NCBI RefSeq assembly: GCF_018603515.1 | Contig: NZ_JACATN010000001.1 | Location: 310,001-374,000, forward strand | Direction of reading: 5' to 3' | Source: Zobellia barbeyronii | GTDB taxonomy: Bacteria; Bacteroidota; Bacteroidia; Flavobacteriales; Flavobacteriaceae | Length of the DNA stretch: 64,000 nucleotides | Part shown: positions 17,728 to 27,317 of the stretch, piece by piece | How positions within the stretch are numbered: position 1 is the first letter of the stretch | How the letters are laid out: each line of letters opens with the position of its first letter | Translations under genes and position numbers: made by a program | The notes under the pieces: generated by a model | The model's database searches: none | What the model saw: the letters and a program-made list of their open reading frames with translations, nothing else | Told to the model about the DNA's origin: nothing

Positions 17728-18666
17728 TTAGAAGTTGTAAACCACTTCCAAATTGTAGTCTTTCAATGCTTTTTTAGCTTTATCCAAGTCTTCTGCAAAA
17801 CCTAGAATGTAGCCACCACCACCAGAACCACAAAGTTTTAGATAGTAATCATTGGTTTCAATACCATTTTTCCATAAATCATGGAACTTTACAGGTATCA
17901 TAGGCTTAAAATTATCTAGCACTACGTGAGACAATTGTTTTAGGTTACCAAAAAGTGAACTTACATTACCACTAACAAAGTCTTCAACGCAAGCATCTGT
18001 ATGCTTAATGAACTGGTCTTTAAGCATGTTACGGAAACCTTCTTGCTTCATCTTTTCCATGAAAATCTGAACCATAGGAGCCGTTTCACCTGTTGAACCA
18101 CTATCTAACAAGAATACAGCACCCTTACCTTCCGGGTTTTGTGTGGGTATACTTGTAGACTCTATATTATCTTTTGAATTGATAAGAATAGGAATACTTA
18201 AATAACTATTTAAAGGATCAAGACCTGAAGATTTTCCGTGGAAAAAAGACTCCATTTTACCGAAAACCTCTTTTAACGTCAATAATTTCTCTCTAGTCAA
18301 GTTCTCTAGAACTGTAATTTTATTTTGTGCATACTTATCGTAAATAGCTGCTACAAGTGCACCACTACTACCAACACCGTAACCTTGCGGGATAGAACTA
18401 TCAAAGTACATACCACCGGTAACGTCTGCTTTCAAAGCATCAAAATCAAAAGAAACTAAGTCAGGGCTATTTTTATGCACCATCTCTAGATAACCTACAA
18501 ACTCACGTAGGCTAGCATTGGATTTCTTGGCAGTTTCAGACGGATTCTCATCGGTCTTTAAAGCGCCCTTGAAAAAGTTATACGGAATAGAAAGCCCTTT
18601 AGAGTCTTTAATAATTCCATATTCTCCAAAGAGAAGTATTTTTGAATAAAATAACGGTCCTTTCAT
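17728..18666 (-). CDS. GHMP-family kinase, probably mevalonate kinase
   Basis: The 312-residue cytosolic protein carries the GHMP ATP-binding motif PQGYGVGSSGALVAA (about 105-119), an N-terminal motif KILLFGEYGII and the C-terminal motif LCGSGGGGYILGF. The likely reaction is ATP-dependent phosphorylation of mevalonate in isopentenyl diphosphate synthesis. Context supports this: diphosphomevalonate decarboxylase is encoded about 280 bp upstream and a prenyltransferase directly downstream. Phosphomevalonate kinase is an alternative because the two are hard to separate by eye in this phylum. Confidence 0.82.
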   Translation of the reverse strand: MKGPLFYSKILLFGEYGIIKDSKGLSIPYNFFKGALKTDENPSETAKKSNASLREFVGYLEMVHKNSPDLVSFDFDALKADVTGGMYFDSSIPQGYGVGSSGALVAAIYDKYAQNKITVLENLTREKLLTLKEVFGKMESFFHGKSSGLDPLNSYLSIPILINSKDNIESTSIPTQNPEGKGAVFLLDSGSTGETAPMVQIFMEKMKQEGFRNMLKDQFIKHTDACVEDFVSGNVSSLFGNLKQLSHVVLDNFKPMIPVKFHDLWKNGIETNDYYLKLCGSGGGGYILGFAEDLDKAKKALKDYNLEVVYNF

Positions 18667-18949
18667 TATCTAGTTGATTAGATATGGCGCGAAAATACGA
18701 AATATACCATTGATGGTTCTATAAATTCGCTCCACAACACGATTAACGCTACAATTTTATCTGTTAAAACCATTAACCCTGCTGTAATTAGTCGGAATTA
18801 AGTGATAATTCTTACCCGACATTAGCCAAATTGGTTATCAGCCTCTTATAAAGATATGCTATATATACGTTTTTTCAAGCGCTACGGATTAAAACGGCAT
18901 ATTCTTCTTGAATCATTAACGGTGTTCACTCCGTTTAATTATGAAGTTT

Positions 18950-20035
18950 CTAGTTTATTTTTTGTGCGCCCTTTCCTACATGGTCGTTTATAAATTGTCC
19001 GTTTTGGCAAAATTGAGCCAGTTCATCTTTTATGAACTGCTCTACCTCTACTTTTTCGTTTTCAGGATAGAGCACATGAACGTTCGCCCCAGCATCTAAC
19101 GTAAAGCAAACGTGGGTTTTAGAAGTTTCTCTGAATGCCCAAATTTTATTAATGATTTCTAACGTATTTGGCTTCATAAGAATAAAATACGGTCGGCTCG
19201 TCATCATCATAGCATGAAGTGTTAATGCCTCACTTTCTACAATTCCTATAAATTCATCAATATCTCCGGTTTCAAAAATGGATTGTAATTTCAATAGGTT
19301 TTCATGCGCCTGATTGAAACGTTGCTCCGCAAACGGATGACCATGCATAAGATCATGCCCTACCGTACTACTTACCTGCTTTTGACCTTTATCAACTAAA
19401 AGAATGGTATCGCAATAATTTTGAAAAACAGGATGCACTTTGTGAGGATATTCTACTCCATACAAATCAGAACTTGCATCGATATCTTCGTGCTCACCCC
19501 ATTGAACCAAACTACCTTTTATACTACGAGCCGCACTACCTGAACCCAATCGTGCTAAAAAAGAAGCTTTCTGATTGAAAAACTCAGCTGTCATCATAGG
19601 ATTCAGGTTTCGTTCTATCTCCATAAGGCAAAGAGCCAATGCGCTCATACCAGATGCCGAAGAAGCAATACCGCTACTATGAGGAAACGAATTAGAAGTT
19701 TCAATCTCAAAATGATAGTCTTTTAAAAACGGAAGGTATTGGTACACCCGCTCAAAAAAGGTTTTGATTTTAGGTTTGAAGCCTTCTTCCTTTTTTCCAT
19801 CTAAAGAAACATCAAAAGAAAAAATAGCACTTGGCGTATCTAATTTTGTGTACGAAAGTGTAGTTACGGTGGCACATTCACTTAAAGTAAAACTGATGGA
19901 AGGATTAGCAGGGATTTGATTTTTCTTCTTTCCCCAATATTTTACCAAAGCAATATTGCTTGGAGATTTGTAAGTCGTTTTTCCAGATGAAACGGACTTT
20001 GTGTAAGGAGAAGGAATAAATTCTTTTTCGGTCAT
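18950..20035 (-). CDS. mvaD: diphosphomevalonate decarboxylase
   Basis: The protein converts diphosphomevalonate to isopentenyl diphosphate with ATP and CO2 release. Family motifs are clear: NIALVKYWGKKKNQIPANPS near the N-terminus, SSGIASSASGMSALAL for ATP binding, GSGSAARSIKGSLVQWGEH with the conserved Ser/Arg, and TLDAGANVHVLY near the end. The frame is open 66 bp farther upstream, but those 22 residues (Cys/His-rich, unlike the family) are unlikely to be translated; the ATG at 20035 gives MTEKEFIPSPYTK and about 361 residues, the usual length. TspO is divergent 92 bp upstream. The gene heads the isoprenoid block. Confidence 0.94.
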   Translation of the reverse strand: MTEKEFIPSPYTKSVSSGKTTYKSPSNIALVKYWGKKKNQIPANPSISFTLSECATVTTLSYTKLDTPSAIFSFDVSLDGKKEEGFKPKIKTFFERVYQYLPFLKDYHFEIETSNSFPHSSGIASSASGMSALALCLMEIERNLNPMMTAEFFNQKASFLARLGSGSAARSIKGSLVQWGEHEDIDASSDLYGVEYPHKVHPVFQNYCDTILLVDKGQKQVSSTVGHDLMHGHPFAEQRFNQAHENLLKLQSIFETGDIDEFIGIVESEALTLHAMMMTSRPYFILMKPNTLEIINKIWAFRETSKTHVCFTLDAGANVHVLYPENEKVEVEQFIKDELAQFCQNGQFINDHVGKGAQKIN

Positions 20036-20127
20036 CGCGAAATATTTTGTGCAAAGATAGTTTTTACCAAGATTGTGGTGGCAGTCAATAGAATAAATCA
20101 CTATTTTAGGGGTAAACGCTAATCATT

Positions 20128-20604
20128 TTGAAAAAGAAAGCCCTTTATATAGCATACGCTGTAAGTATTTGTTTGGCCATTGGCTTTCTGTCTAGTTTTG
20201 TTACACAAAGTTCAGTAAACGATTGGTTCACTACGCTTAATAAACCTAGTTTTAACCCTCCCAGCTGGCTGTTCGCTCCTGTTTGGACGGTTCTGTATGT
20301 TATGATGGGCGTAGCCGCAGGTATTGTTTGGGCAAAGGGTCTTCATCACCTTTGGGTGCAAACAGCGCTTTATCATTTTGGGTTTCAATTGATGCTCAAT
20401 GCCTCTTGGAGCCTAGTTTTCTTTGGATTGAAAGAACCATTCTTAGCGCTTCTAATAATAGTTACCCTTGTAATAGTCCTATCAATTACTATAAAAAGGT
20501 TCAAAGTAGTGAGTACAACCGCTGCATGGTTGTTAGTACCATATCTGTTATGGGTTTGTTTTGCCACGGTTCTGAATTATAAGCTGTGGGAACTAAATTC
20601 TTAA
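20128..20604 (+). CDS. tspO: TspO/MBR-family membrane protein
   Basis: The 158-residue protein has five predicted membrane segments and conserved TspO features: NKPSFNPPSWLFAPVWTVLY in the first half, LNASWSLVFFGL and a WELN-like end. TspO proteins bind porphyrins and related molecules and take part in tetrapyrrole or stress signalling. The start is TTG: no ATG or GTG precedes it in frame at a sensible distance, and MKKKALYIAYAVS gives the normal length. It sits between mvaD and DUF1697 genes, divergent from the former; tspO near mevalonate genes is common in flavobacteria. Confidence 0.92.
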   Translation: MKKKALYIAYAVSICLAIGFLSSFVTQSSVNDWFTTLNKPSFNPPSWLFAPVWTVLYVMMGVAAGIVWAKGLHHLWVQTALYHFGFQLMLNASWSLVFFGLKEPFLALLIIVTLVIVLSITIKRFKVVSTTAAWLLVPYLLWVCFATVLNYKLWELNS

Positions 20605-20609
20605 TGGCT

Positions 20610-21149
20610 TTAAGAGGACAAGTCTAGCAACTTCACCATCGTATTATAATTACGTGTTGTGGCTTCTACTTTCAGTTTTCTTTCAATAAGATTATTATTC
20701 AATTTTGCTTTTCCGTAGCCTATTTTACAAAGTAAATAAACGCAATCATCGGTTATTTTAAAATCCTCATTGACATATTTTTCTGAATGAAATGCCTTTG
20801 TAAGTTCTTTTTCTGCTGGATTTTTCAACAATACAAAATATACTTGCTTCTCTGCAATGGCATCTGAATCCGTATAAGGGTTATTTTTAAATATTACCTC
20901 AAGTTCTGTTTTGGTTTTCACCAGAACAGGTACTTCAAAGCCAAAGGTATTTTTGATATGTTCTGCAATCGAATCTTCTAAAATGGCCGTCTTATCTTCT
21001 TTACTTTGAAAAACTACATTGCCACTTTGTATATAAGTTTTTACATTGATAAAACCCATATCCGTAAACATAGCCCGCAAGTCAGCCATGGGGACTTTCC
21101 TTTTTCCACTAACGTTGATTCCCCTTAAAAGAGCAATATAAACTTTCAT
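20610..21149 (-). CDS. DUF1697 family protein
   Basis: The 179-residue protein opens with YIALLRGINVSGKRKVPMADLRA and continues with YIQSGNVVFQS, the hallmark segments of DUF1697. The biochemical role of the family is not known to me. It starts directly at the end of the HI0933-type flavoprotein gene (adjacent bases), so it is the last gene of that minus-strand unit. It converges with tspO with a 5-bp gap, where no clear terminator is visible. Confidence 0.88.
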   Translation of the reverse strand: MKVYIALLRGINVSGKRKVPMADLRAMFTDMGFINVKTYIQSGNVVFQSKEDKTAILEDSIAEHIKNTFGFEVPVLVKTKTELEVIFKNNPYTDSDAIAEKQVYFVLLKNPAEKELTKAFHSEKYVNEDFKITDDCVYLLCKIGYGKAKLNNNLIERKLKVEATTRNYNTMVKLLDLSS

Positions 21150-22433
21150 TTAAAAGGTGTTTGCAACTGCTTGAGCAGCAATATAACCACCTGTCCATGC
21201 ATTTTGAAAATTGAAGCCTCCGGTTATAGCATCTACATCTATAATTTCTCCGGCAAAATACATACCTGGCAACTTTTTACTTTCGTAAGTCTTGAAGTTA
21301 ACTTCCTTTAAATCAACACCTCCCGCAGTTACAAATTCTTCTTTGAACGTACTCTTGCCATCAATTTTAAGCTCACATTGGGTAAGTTGTTTAGCCAATT
21401 TTTCTAATTGATTTTTGGTAACATCTGCCCATTTATCGGTTTCTGAAATATCCGAGGCCCTTACAAGATTTGTCCACAAACGGCGCGGTACCTCCACCGC
21501 TTTGGTACGCAATACTGTTTTTTTAGCCTCTATTTCTTTAATTTCAGAGAATAGTCCCATCAACCCTTCAAAATTATACTCGGGCAACCAGTTCACGCGG
21601 ATTTTAAATCGGTATTCCATTTCGCTTAGCAATCGCGCTCCCCATGCAGATAGCTTTAGAATTGCCGGCCCGCTCAAACCCCAATGGGTAATAAGCAATG
21701 GCCCATCTGAAGTTAGCACAGCAGATTTAGAACTATTACTCTTTAATTTTGTGGTTACTTTTGATTGATATACTTGGTTCTCGAACACCTCAACTTCTGC
21801 CATAGTGCTTACACCAGGTATACCAGAAATACGTTCATCTTTACAATTAAAAGTAAATAAAGAGGGAACTGCAGGCACCAAGGAATGACCCAAATTCTCT
21901 AAAAGTTTCCATATTTTGGGGTTGCTACCCGTAGCTACCACCACTTTTTTACATTGGTAGGCATGCTTAATTGTTGTTATCTCCCAGCCTGACTCATCAT
22001 TTCCTAATGGAATAGACTCAATTTTAGAAACTGCACTATGCTTTAGTATTTTAATACCCAAGCGGTCTGCTTCACCCAGAAAACAATCTATAATAGTCTG
22101 AGAAGAATCCGATTCCGGAAACATACGGCCGTCTGGTTCAATTTTCAAGGTAATTCCTCTTTCCTCAAAAAAACCGACTGTATCACCACTACAATAGGTA
22201 TGAAAAGGACCTAAAAGTTCCTTTTCTCCTCTGGGATAGTTTTTAGTTAATTCTTTGGGATCAAATTCTGCGTGGGTTACGTTACAACGGCCTCCGCCAG
22301 AAACTTTTACCTTACCTAGAACATCTTTACCACGTTCTAGAATTGCTATTTTGAGATTGGGCTTTGACTCCGCAATATGAATTGCTGTATAAAACCCTGC
22401 TGCTCCACCACCTATAATTATAACATCAAACAT
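21150..22433 (-). CDS. HI0933/YhiN-type FAD-dependent oxidoreductase
   Basis: The 427-residue protein begins with a dinucleotide-binding fold (IIIGGGAAGFYTAIHIAE, about 4-21). It continues with the family motifs KVSGGGRCNVTHAE (about 43-56), THWGLSGPAILKLSAWGARLL in the middle, and GMYFAGEIIDVDAITGGFNFQNAWTGGYIA near the end. It is a cytosolic flavoprotein of the HI0933 family; its substrate is not established. The ATG overlaps the TAA of the upstream GDPD gene by one base (TAATG). Confidence 0.92.
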   Translation of the reverse strand: MFDVIIIGGGAAGFYTAIHIAESKPNLKIAILERGKDVLGKVKVSGGGRCNVTHAEFDPKELTKNYPRGEKELLGPFHTYCSGDTVGFFEERGITLKIEPDGRMFPESDSSQTIIDCFLGEADRLGIKILKHSAVSKIESIPLGNDESGWEITTIKHAYQCKKVVVATGSNPKIWKLLENLGHSLVPAVPSLFTFNCKDERISGIPGVSTMAEVEVFENQVYQSKVTTKLKSNSSKSAVLTSDGPLLITHWGLSGPAILKLSAWGARLLSEMEYRFKIRVNWLPEYNFEGLMGLFSEIKEIEAKKTVLRTKAVEVPRRLWTNLVRASDISETDKWADVTKNQLEKLAKQLTQCELKIDGKSTFKEEFVTAGGVDLKEVNFKTYESKKLPGMYFAGEIIDVDAITGGFNFQNAWTGGYIAAQAVANTF

Positions 22434-23182
22434 TAATTTACGCGTTCAGGATAATTGGTAATGATACCGTCTACACCAAATCTCTTCATATGTAGAATAT
22501 CTTGTGGTTCGTTCACTGTCCAAGGATAAATTTTAAAACCTGCTTCCTTAATTTTCAGGTTGTTCTCTGCTGTAAGTTTTTTAAAACTAGGATTGATAGC
22601 TTCTGCATTTAACTCTTTACCAACTTCAAGTGCATCTAGTGGGTCTTCCTCAATTAGGATAGCAATACGAACATCTGAATTTAACTTACGTATGTCTCGC
22701 AATTCATCCCATTCAAAACTAGAAATGATAATATCGTTTAGCTTCCACTTTCCGGCTTTCACATCGGCTTCGATCATTCTATTTACATCAGTTGCCGTGT
22801 TTCTTCCTTTCAACTCAATGTTAAGTTGGGTTTTTCCTCCCATGACATCCAAAACTTCCTGAAGCGTTGGAATTTTATGTCCACCTTCTACCGTCAAAGC
22901 TTTCAGCTCCGCTAGCGTATAGCTTTCTATTTCGCCTTTACCATCGGTCAGCCGTTCTACAGAGTCATCATGAAAAACTACGATTTCCCCGCTTTTGATT
23001 TTAAAAACATCAATCTCTATCATATCCACATCCAATTCCATAGCCTTTTCTATAGAGGCAATAGTATTTTCGGTTTCATGCCCCATGGCACCACGGTGAC
23101 CAATTACGAGGGGTTTATTATTTTCCATACAACTTGATAAAACTAAAACACAAAAGACAGTCAGAATTGACAACTTACTCAT
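22433..23182 (-). CDS. glycerophosphodiester phosphodiesterase lipoprotein
   Basis: The 249-residue protein has a lipobox (LVLSSC, Cys18) and a TIM-barrel GDPD domain with IGHRGAMGHETENT, MIEIDVFKIKSG and VVFHDDSVERLTDG. These supply the catalytic His residues and the metal-binding Glu/Asp. It should release glycerol-3-phosphate and an alcohol from deacylated phospholipids in the periplasm. It lies 6 bp after the GH13 gene and overlaps the next gene by one base, so it is transcribed with the sugar operon although the function differs. Confidence 0.93.
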   Translation of the reverse strand: MSKLSILTVFCVLVLSSCMENNKPLVIGHRGAMGHETENTIASIEKAMELDVDMIEIDVFKIKSGEIVVFHDDSVERLTDGKGEIESYTLAELKALTVEGGHKIPTLQEVLDVMGGKTQLNIELKGRNTATDVNRMIEADVKAGKWKLNDIIISSFEWDELRDIRKLNSDVRIAILIEEDPLDALEVGKELNAEAINPSFKKLTAENNLKIKEAGFKIYPWTVNEPQDILHMKRFGVDGIITNYPERVN

Positions 23183-23188
23183 GACAAA

Positions 23189-24967
23189 CTATTTTACGAC
23201 GAAAATAAAAGATTCAAGTGGATTTATATCGATTCGCACTTGAGCGAAACCATTTTCTACTTTTAAAGTTTTCTCAACCCCGTAAAGTGCATCGGTTATG
23301 GTATGTTCTCCATTAGACAATTGCCATTCACGAACGATGTTTTCAGGAAGCTTCAGTTCAAAACCGAACCAATCGTTAGCATCAAAGTTAGAGATAACAA
23401 TTAGTTTCTCATTATCTGACCAACGCACATAAGAAAGCACATGATGGTTGTAATATTCCGCATGATCTTTATTATAAAAATGAATGTCTTGATAAGCGCC
23501 CATTAATGCATCACTATTGACCGAAAAAGTCAATAAACGCTGATAAAAATCACGTAGTTCTACTTCGTTTTCAGAAAGCTGGCCACCGTCAAATTTCTTA
23601 TTATTCAACCACCGTTGATGATGTGGCACACCTATATAATCAAAAATAGATGTACGGGTAGGACCTCCAAAACCAGCTTTTTCTACTGCCGGCTCACCCA
23701 CTTCCTGTCCAAAATAAATCATAACCGGAGCAGTGGTCATCGTTGCCGAAACTACCATAGCAGGTTTTCCTTTTTTAGCATCACCAGCAAAATCTGGGGA
23801 TGCAATACGCTGCTCATCATGATTCTCTAAAAAATGTAACAGATGATGTTCAATATCTTTGGTTCCATTTTTTATTACCGGTATATGGTCCGTCCAGCCA
23901 TTGCCTTGCATGATATCCTTTAAAGAATCATACATCTCTACCTTGTCATATAGGTAGTCCATTTTTCCTCTAAAAATATAATTGCGGTATTCATGAGGGT
24001 TGTAAACCTCAGCCATTAAAAAGGCTTCTGGATTTTTCATTTTGATGTTAGAGTTCATATAACTCCAAAACTCTACCGGCACCAGCTCGGCCATATCGTA
24101 ACGGAATCCGTCTACACCCATATCTACCCAATAAAGGGCAATATCTTTAAACTTCACCCAAGAATTAGGTACAGACCTTTCTTGCCAAAACTCAAAATGA
24201 GCTTTATAATCTTTTCCTCCAAAATCATCCGGAAGCACATCAAAATCATAAGAGCCATCTGGTCGTACTCCATAATTAATTTTGACTGTTTCGTACCAAT
24301 CATTAAAATCAGGTTTTGCCAAACGCGAGCCATTGCCGGTCCATTTTGCAGGATTTTCACAAAATTTATGATCTAAGGCTTCGTGATTCTCTCCCCCTAA
24401 TGGTAAGTAACCATCTCTCCATTCAGGCACTTGAAAAGGAGTATTGGGAATGTAATAAAAATTGTTATCTCGATGGTATTCAACCGATGTATCATCAGAA
24501 GCTCCAAAAGGTTCTTGACCGTCTGGTGTAGACCCACCCTCATACTTACGCGCCACATGATTGGGCACTATATCGATAATTAACTTAAGACCGGCTTTGT
24601 GCGTACGGCCAACTAAATTTTTAAATTCTTGCAGTCTGTTTTCTGGATTCTTGGCTAAATCAGGATTTACATTATAATAATCCTTTACAGCATATGGGGA
24701 ACCTGCTCTACCTTTTACAACATCTGGATCGTCATTAGAAATCCCGTATGACGTATAGTCATTTATTACAGCATGATGAGGCACACCGGTATACCAGATA
24801 TGAGTAACACCTAGGTTTTTTATTTCCTGTAAGGCTTTCTTAGAGAAATCAGCAAACTTGCCTACTCCGTTCTCTTCAATAGTACCCCAAGGCTTATTGG
24901 TTGTATTGGTATTACCAAACAATCTTGTAAACACATGATATACGACCTGCTTTTTATTTTGACCCAT
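23189..24967 (-). CDS. GH13 alpha-amylase-family glycoside hydrolase, intracellular
   Basis: The 592-residue protein has no signal peptide. The GH13 catalytic triad is visible: nucleophile Asp291 in DGFRYDMAEL, acid/base Glu320 in AEVYNPHEY, and Asp384 in LENHDEQR, with the conserved IIDIVPNHVAR segment (region I) upstream. It should hydrolyse or transfer alpha-glucosidic bonds of maltodextrin-type sugars in the cytoplasm. It lies 3 bp after the GH65 phosphorylase gene, so the two act on the same imported sugar. The exact specificity (amylase, neopullulanase-like or glucosidase) is not decided. The C-terminal domain is a beta-sandwich of about 80 residues. Confidence 0.92.
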   Translation of the reverse strand: MGQNKKQVVYHVFTRLFGNTNTTNKPWGTIEENGVGKFADFSKKALQEIKNLGVTHIWYTGVPHHAVINDYTSYGISNDDPDVVKGRAGSPYAVKDYYNVNPDLAKNPENRLQEFKNLVGRTHKAGLKLIIDIVPNHVARKYEGGSTPDGQEPFGASDDTSVEYHRDNNFYYIPNTPFQVPEWRDGYLPLGGENHEALDHKFCENPAKWTGNGSRLAKPDFNDWYETVKINYGVRPDGSYDFDVLPDDFGGKDYKAHFEFWQERSVPNSWVKFKDIALYWVDMGVDGFRYDMAELVPVEFWSYMNSNIKMKNPEAFLMAEVYNPHEYRNYIFRGKMDYLYDKVEMYDSLKDIMQGNGWTDHIPVIKNGTKDIEHHLLHFLENHDEQRIASPDFAGDAKKGKPAMVVSATMTTAPVMIYFGQEVGEPAVEKAGFGGPTRTSIFDYIGVPHHQRWLNNKKFDGGQLSENEVELRDFYQRLLTFSVNSDALMGAYQDIHFYNKDHAEYYNHHVLSYVRWSDNEKLIVISNFDANDWFGFELKLPENIVREWQLSNGEHTITDALYGVEKTLKVENGFAQVRIDINPLESFIFVVK

Positions 24968-24970
24968 GTT

Positions 24971-27274
24971 TTAAACGACTTTAATTTTGTTGGGTTCCAA
25001 AACAATTCGCTCTCCTTTTAAGCGGATTGACATATCTTCTTGACCGTTCAATAAAAGCTCCGTGCTGTCTTTTTTCACAGTTACCTTAAGAATTCTATCT
25101 CTAAAATTTATTTTAAATGAATACGCTTCCCATTGTTCCGGTATTTTAGGCTCAAAAGAAAGTTTATCATCTACAACTCTCATTCCACCAAAACCTTCAA
25201 CAATACTCATCCAAGTACCTGCCATAGAAGTAATATGCAAACCTTCTTCAACTTCACGGTTATAATCATCCAAATCTAATCTAGATGTTCTCAGATAAAA
25301 GGTATAGGCCTGTTGCATGCGATTGAGCTTTGCAGCCTGAATACTATGCACGCAAGGCGACAGTGATGATTCGTGAACCGTAAAAGGCTCATAAAAATCA
25401 TAATGCTTCTCTAACTGTTCTTTCGTAAAATGGTCTTCAAAGAAATAGAAACATTGAAGTACGTCTGCCTGCTTAATATATGGCGAACGTAAAATGCGAT
25501 CCCAACTCCATTTTTGATTGATAGGCCTTTGTGCCTTTGGAAGTTCGCTAACCGTAACCAATTGCTTATCTAAAAAGCCATCTTGCTGTAAAAAGACACC
25601 CTTATCTTCTGAATAAGGGAAGTACATATTATCAGCTACTTTTGCCCATTGAGTTACCTCTGCATCGGTAAGTTTAGTTTTGCCGATAATGCGATTATAA
25701 TCTTCATTATATCCGTCATCTACTTTCTGTAACTGCTCTATGGTAAAATCAATACACCACTTGGCCAGATAATTCGTGTACCAATTATTATTAACGTTGT
25801 TCTCATATTCATTGGGGCCCGTTACTCCCAAAATCACATATTTGTCTTTAAGGGCAGAAAAATTGGCTCTTTGATGCCAGAAACGAGCAATACCAATAAG
25901 AACCTCAAGACCCATTTCTGGGATATACGAATAGTCTCCCGTAAAACGGTAGTAGTTGTAAATTGCGAAAGCTATAGCTCCGTTACGGTGTATTTCTTCA
26001 AATGTAATTTCCCATTCATTATGGCACTCTTCACCATTCATGGTTACCATTGGGTAAAGGGCTGCACCGTTAGAAAAGCCCAATTTCTGAGCATTTTCAA
26101 TAGCCTTTTCCAGATGATTATATCTATATTTTAATAAACTACGAGCAACATTTTGGTCCTTAGTAGCCATGTAAAAAGGAATACAATAGGCTTCCGTATC
26201 CCAATACGTACTTCCTCCGTATTTTTCGCCTGTAAAACCTTTTGGACCTATATTTAAATGAGAATCTTTACCCAAATAGGTTTGATTTAGCTGAAAAATA
26301 TTAAACCGGATTCCTTGCTGAGCTTTTATATCACCTTCAATAGTGATGTCACTCATCTCCCAAATTTTGGCCCAAGCTTGTTTTTGTTTATCTAACAACG
26401 CTTCAAACCCTAAATTGAAAGCTTTAGCTAGCGACTTTTTAGAAGCTTCTACCAATGCGGAAGCTTTATGGTTCCGAGAAACCACATACCCTCCAAATTT
26501 ATGAAGCGCCAAAGTTTCACCTTTCTTCACCGTTTGTACAAATTCGTGTGCAACACGGAATTCTGCAGTTTGTTCTGCTGGTTTATTGTCTAATGCTTGT
26601 CCATTAAGAAATAACCTGCTTTCCATAAAAGTGCAGGTCTCAAAATTGGTTTTCATAGTATGCGCCTCAATAAAAGCCTGATTGGCCTCTGAAGTAACGG
26701 AAGTGGTGTTCCAGAACTTATCATCCCAGTTAGAATCTTCATTGGTTATACCACTATCTAGATAAGGAACGAATTTAATTTCTACATCACCGCTCTCGGC
26801 CTTAACCTCATAATTGATTGCCCCTACTTCATCCAAATCAAGAGATAAAAATCGGGTGACTTTTATAGAAACTTTTGCGTCATTTGGTAAAACAGCTGTA
26901 AAAACACGCTGGTACCATCCTTCTTTCATATTAAGCTCCCGACTAAATCCTTCTACTTTTTTACAAGTATTCAAATCTAGAACCTCACCATCTATATAAA
27001 CGCCAATACCAATCCAATTAGGTGCATTTAAAACCTTAGCAAAATACTCCGGATAGCCATTTTTCCACCAGCCAACACGAGTTTTATCAGGGTAGTAAAC
27101 TCCAGCAATATAACTCCCCTGAAAAGTTTCACCTGTATACTGTTCTTCAAAATTGGCACGTTGCCCCATGGCCCCGTTACCAATACTAAAAATACTTTCA
27201 GATGACTTGACCAATTCTCTATCAAATCCCTCTTCAATTATTGACCAAGGGTCTGCTTTTATATACTCTTGCAT
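24971..27274 (-). CDS. GH65-family disaccharide phosphorylase (probably maltose phosphorylase)
   Basis: The 767-residue protein has the GH65 layout of an N-terminal beta-sandwich, an (alpha/alpha)6 barrel and a short C-terminal sheet. The general-acid motif reads VTGPNEYENNVNNNWYTN with Glu489, and the phosphate-binding HESSLSPCVHS motif is present near residue 630, which favours a phosphorylase over a hydrolase. Maltose phosphorylase gives glucose plus beta-glucose-1-phosphate, and the adjacent beta-phosphoglucomutase gene consumes the latter, which supports the call. Trehalose or kojibiose phosphorylase remain possible. There is no signal peptide. Confidence 0.9.
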   Translation of the reverse strand: MQEYIKADPWSIIEEGFDRELVKSSESIFSIGNGAMGQRANFEEQYTGETFQGSYIAGVYYPDKTRVGWWKNGYPEYFAKVLNAPNWIGIGVYIDGEVLDLNTCKKVEGFSRELNMKEGWYQRVFTAVLPNDAKVSIKVTRFLSLDLDEVGAINYEVKAESGDVEIKFVPYLDSGITNEDSNWDDKFWNTTSVTSEANQAFIEAHTMKTNFETCTFMESRLFLNGQALDNKPAEQTAEFRVAHEFVQTVKKGETLALHKFGGYVVSRNHKASALVEASKKSLAKAFNLGFEALLDKQKQAWAKIWEMSDITIEGDIKAQQGIRFNIFQLNQTYLGKDSHLNIGPKGFTGEKYGGSTYWDTEAYCIPFYMATKDQNVARSLLKYRYNHLEKAIENAQKLGFSNGAALYPMVTMNGEECHNEWEITFEEIHRNGAIAFAIYNYYRFTGDYSYIPEMGLEVLIGIARFWHQRANFSALKDKYVILGVTGPNEYENNVNNNWYTNYLAKWCIDFTIEQLQKVDDGYNEDYNRIIGKTKLTDAEVTQWAKVADNMYFPYSEDKGVFLQQDGFLDKQLVTVSELPKAQRPINQKWSWDRILRSPYIKQADVLQCFYFFEDHFTKEQLEKHYDFYEPFTVHESSLSPCVHSIQAAKLNRMQQAYTFYLRTSRLDLDDYNREVEEGLHITSMAGTWMSIVEGFGGMRVVDDKLSFEPKIPEQWEAYSFKINFRDRILKVTVKKDSTELLLNGQEDMSIRLKGERIVLEPNKIKVV

Positions 27275-27317
27275 TTTACTTAAAATTTAGGGGTGGGAAA
27301 AGTTTACAAAATTAAAC

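Noticed and set aside
18918-18935. Hairpin AACGG/CCGTT after the mvaD stop codon
   Set aside because: The stem has only five pairs and no T-run follows on the minus strand, so an intrinsic terminator is not supported.
20036-20101. Longer N-terminus for diphosphomevalonate decarboxylase
   Set aside because: The extra 22 residues are rich in Cys and His, unlike the family, and the internal ATG gives the usual protein length.
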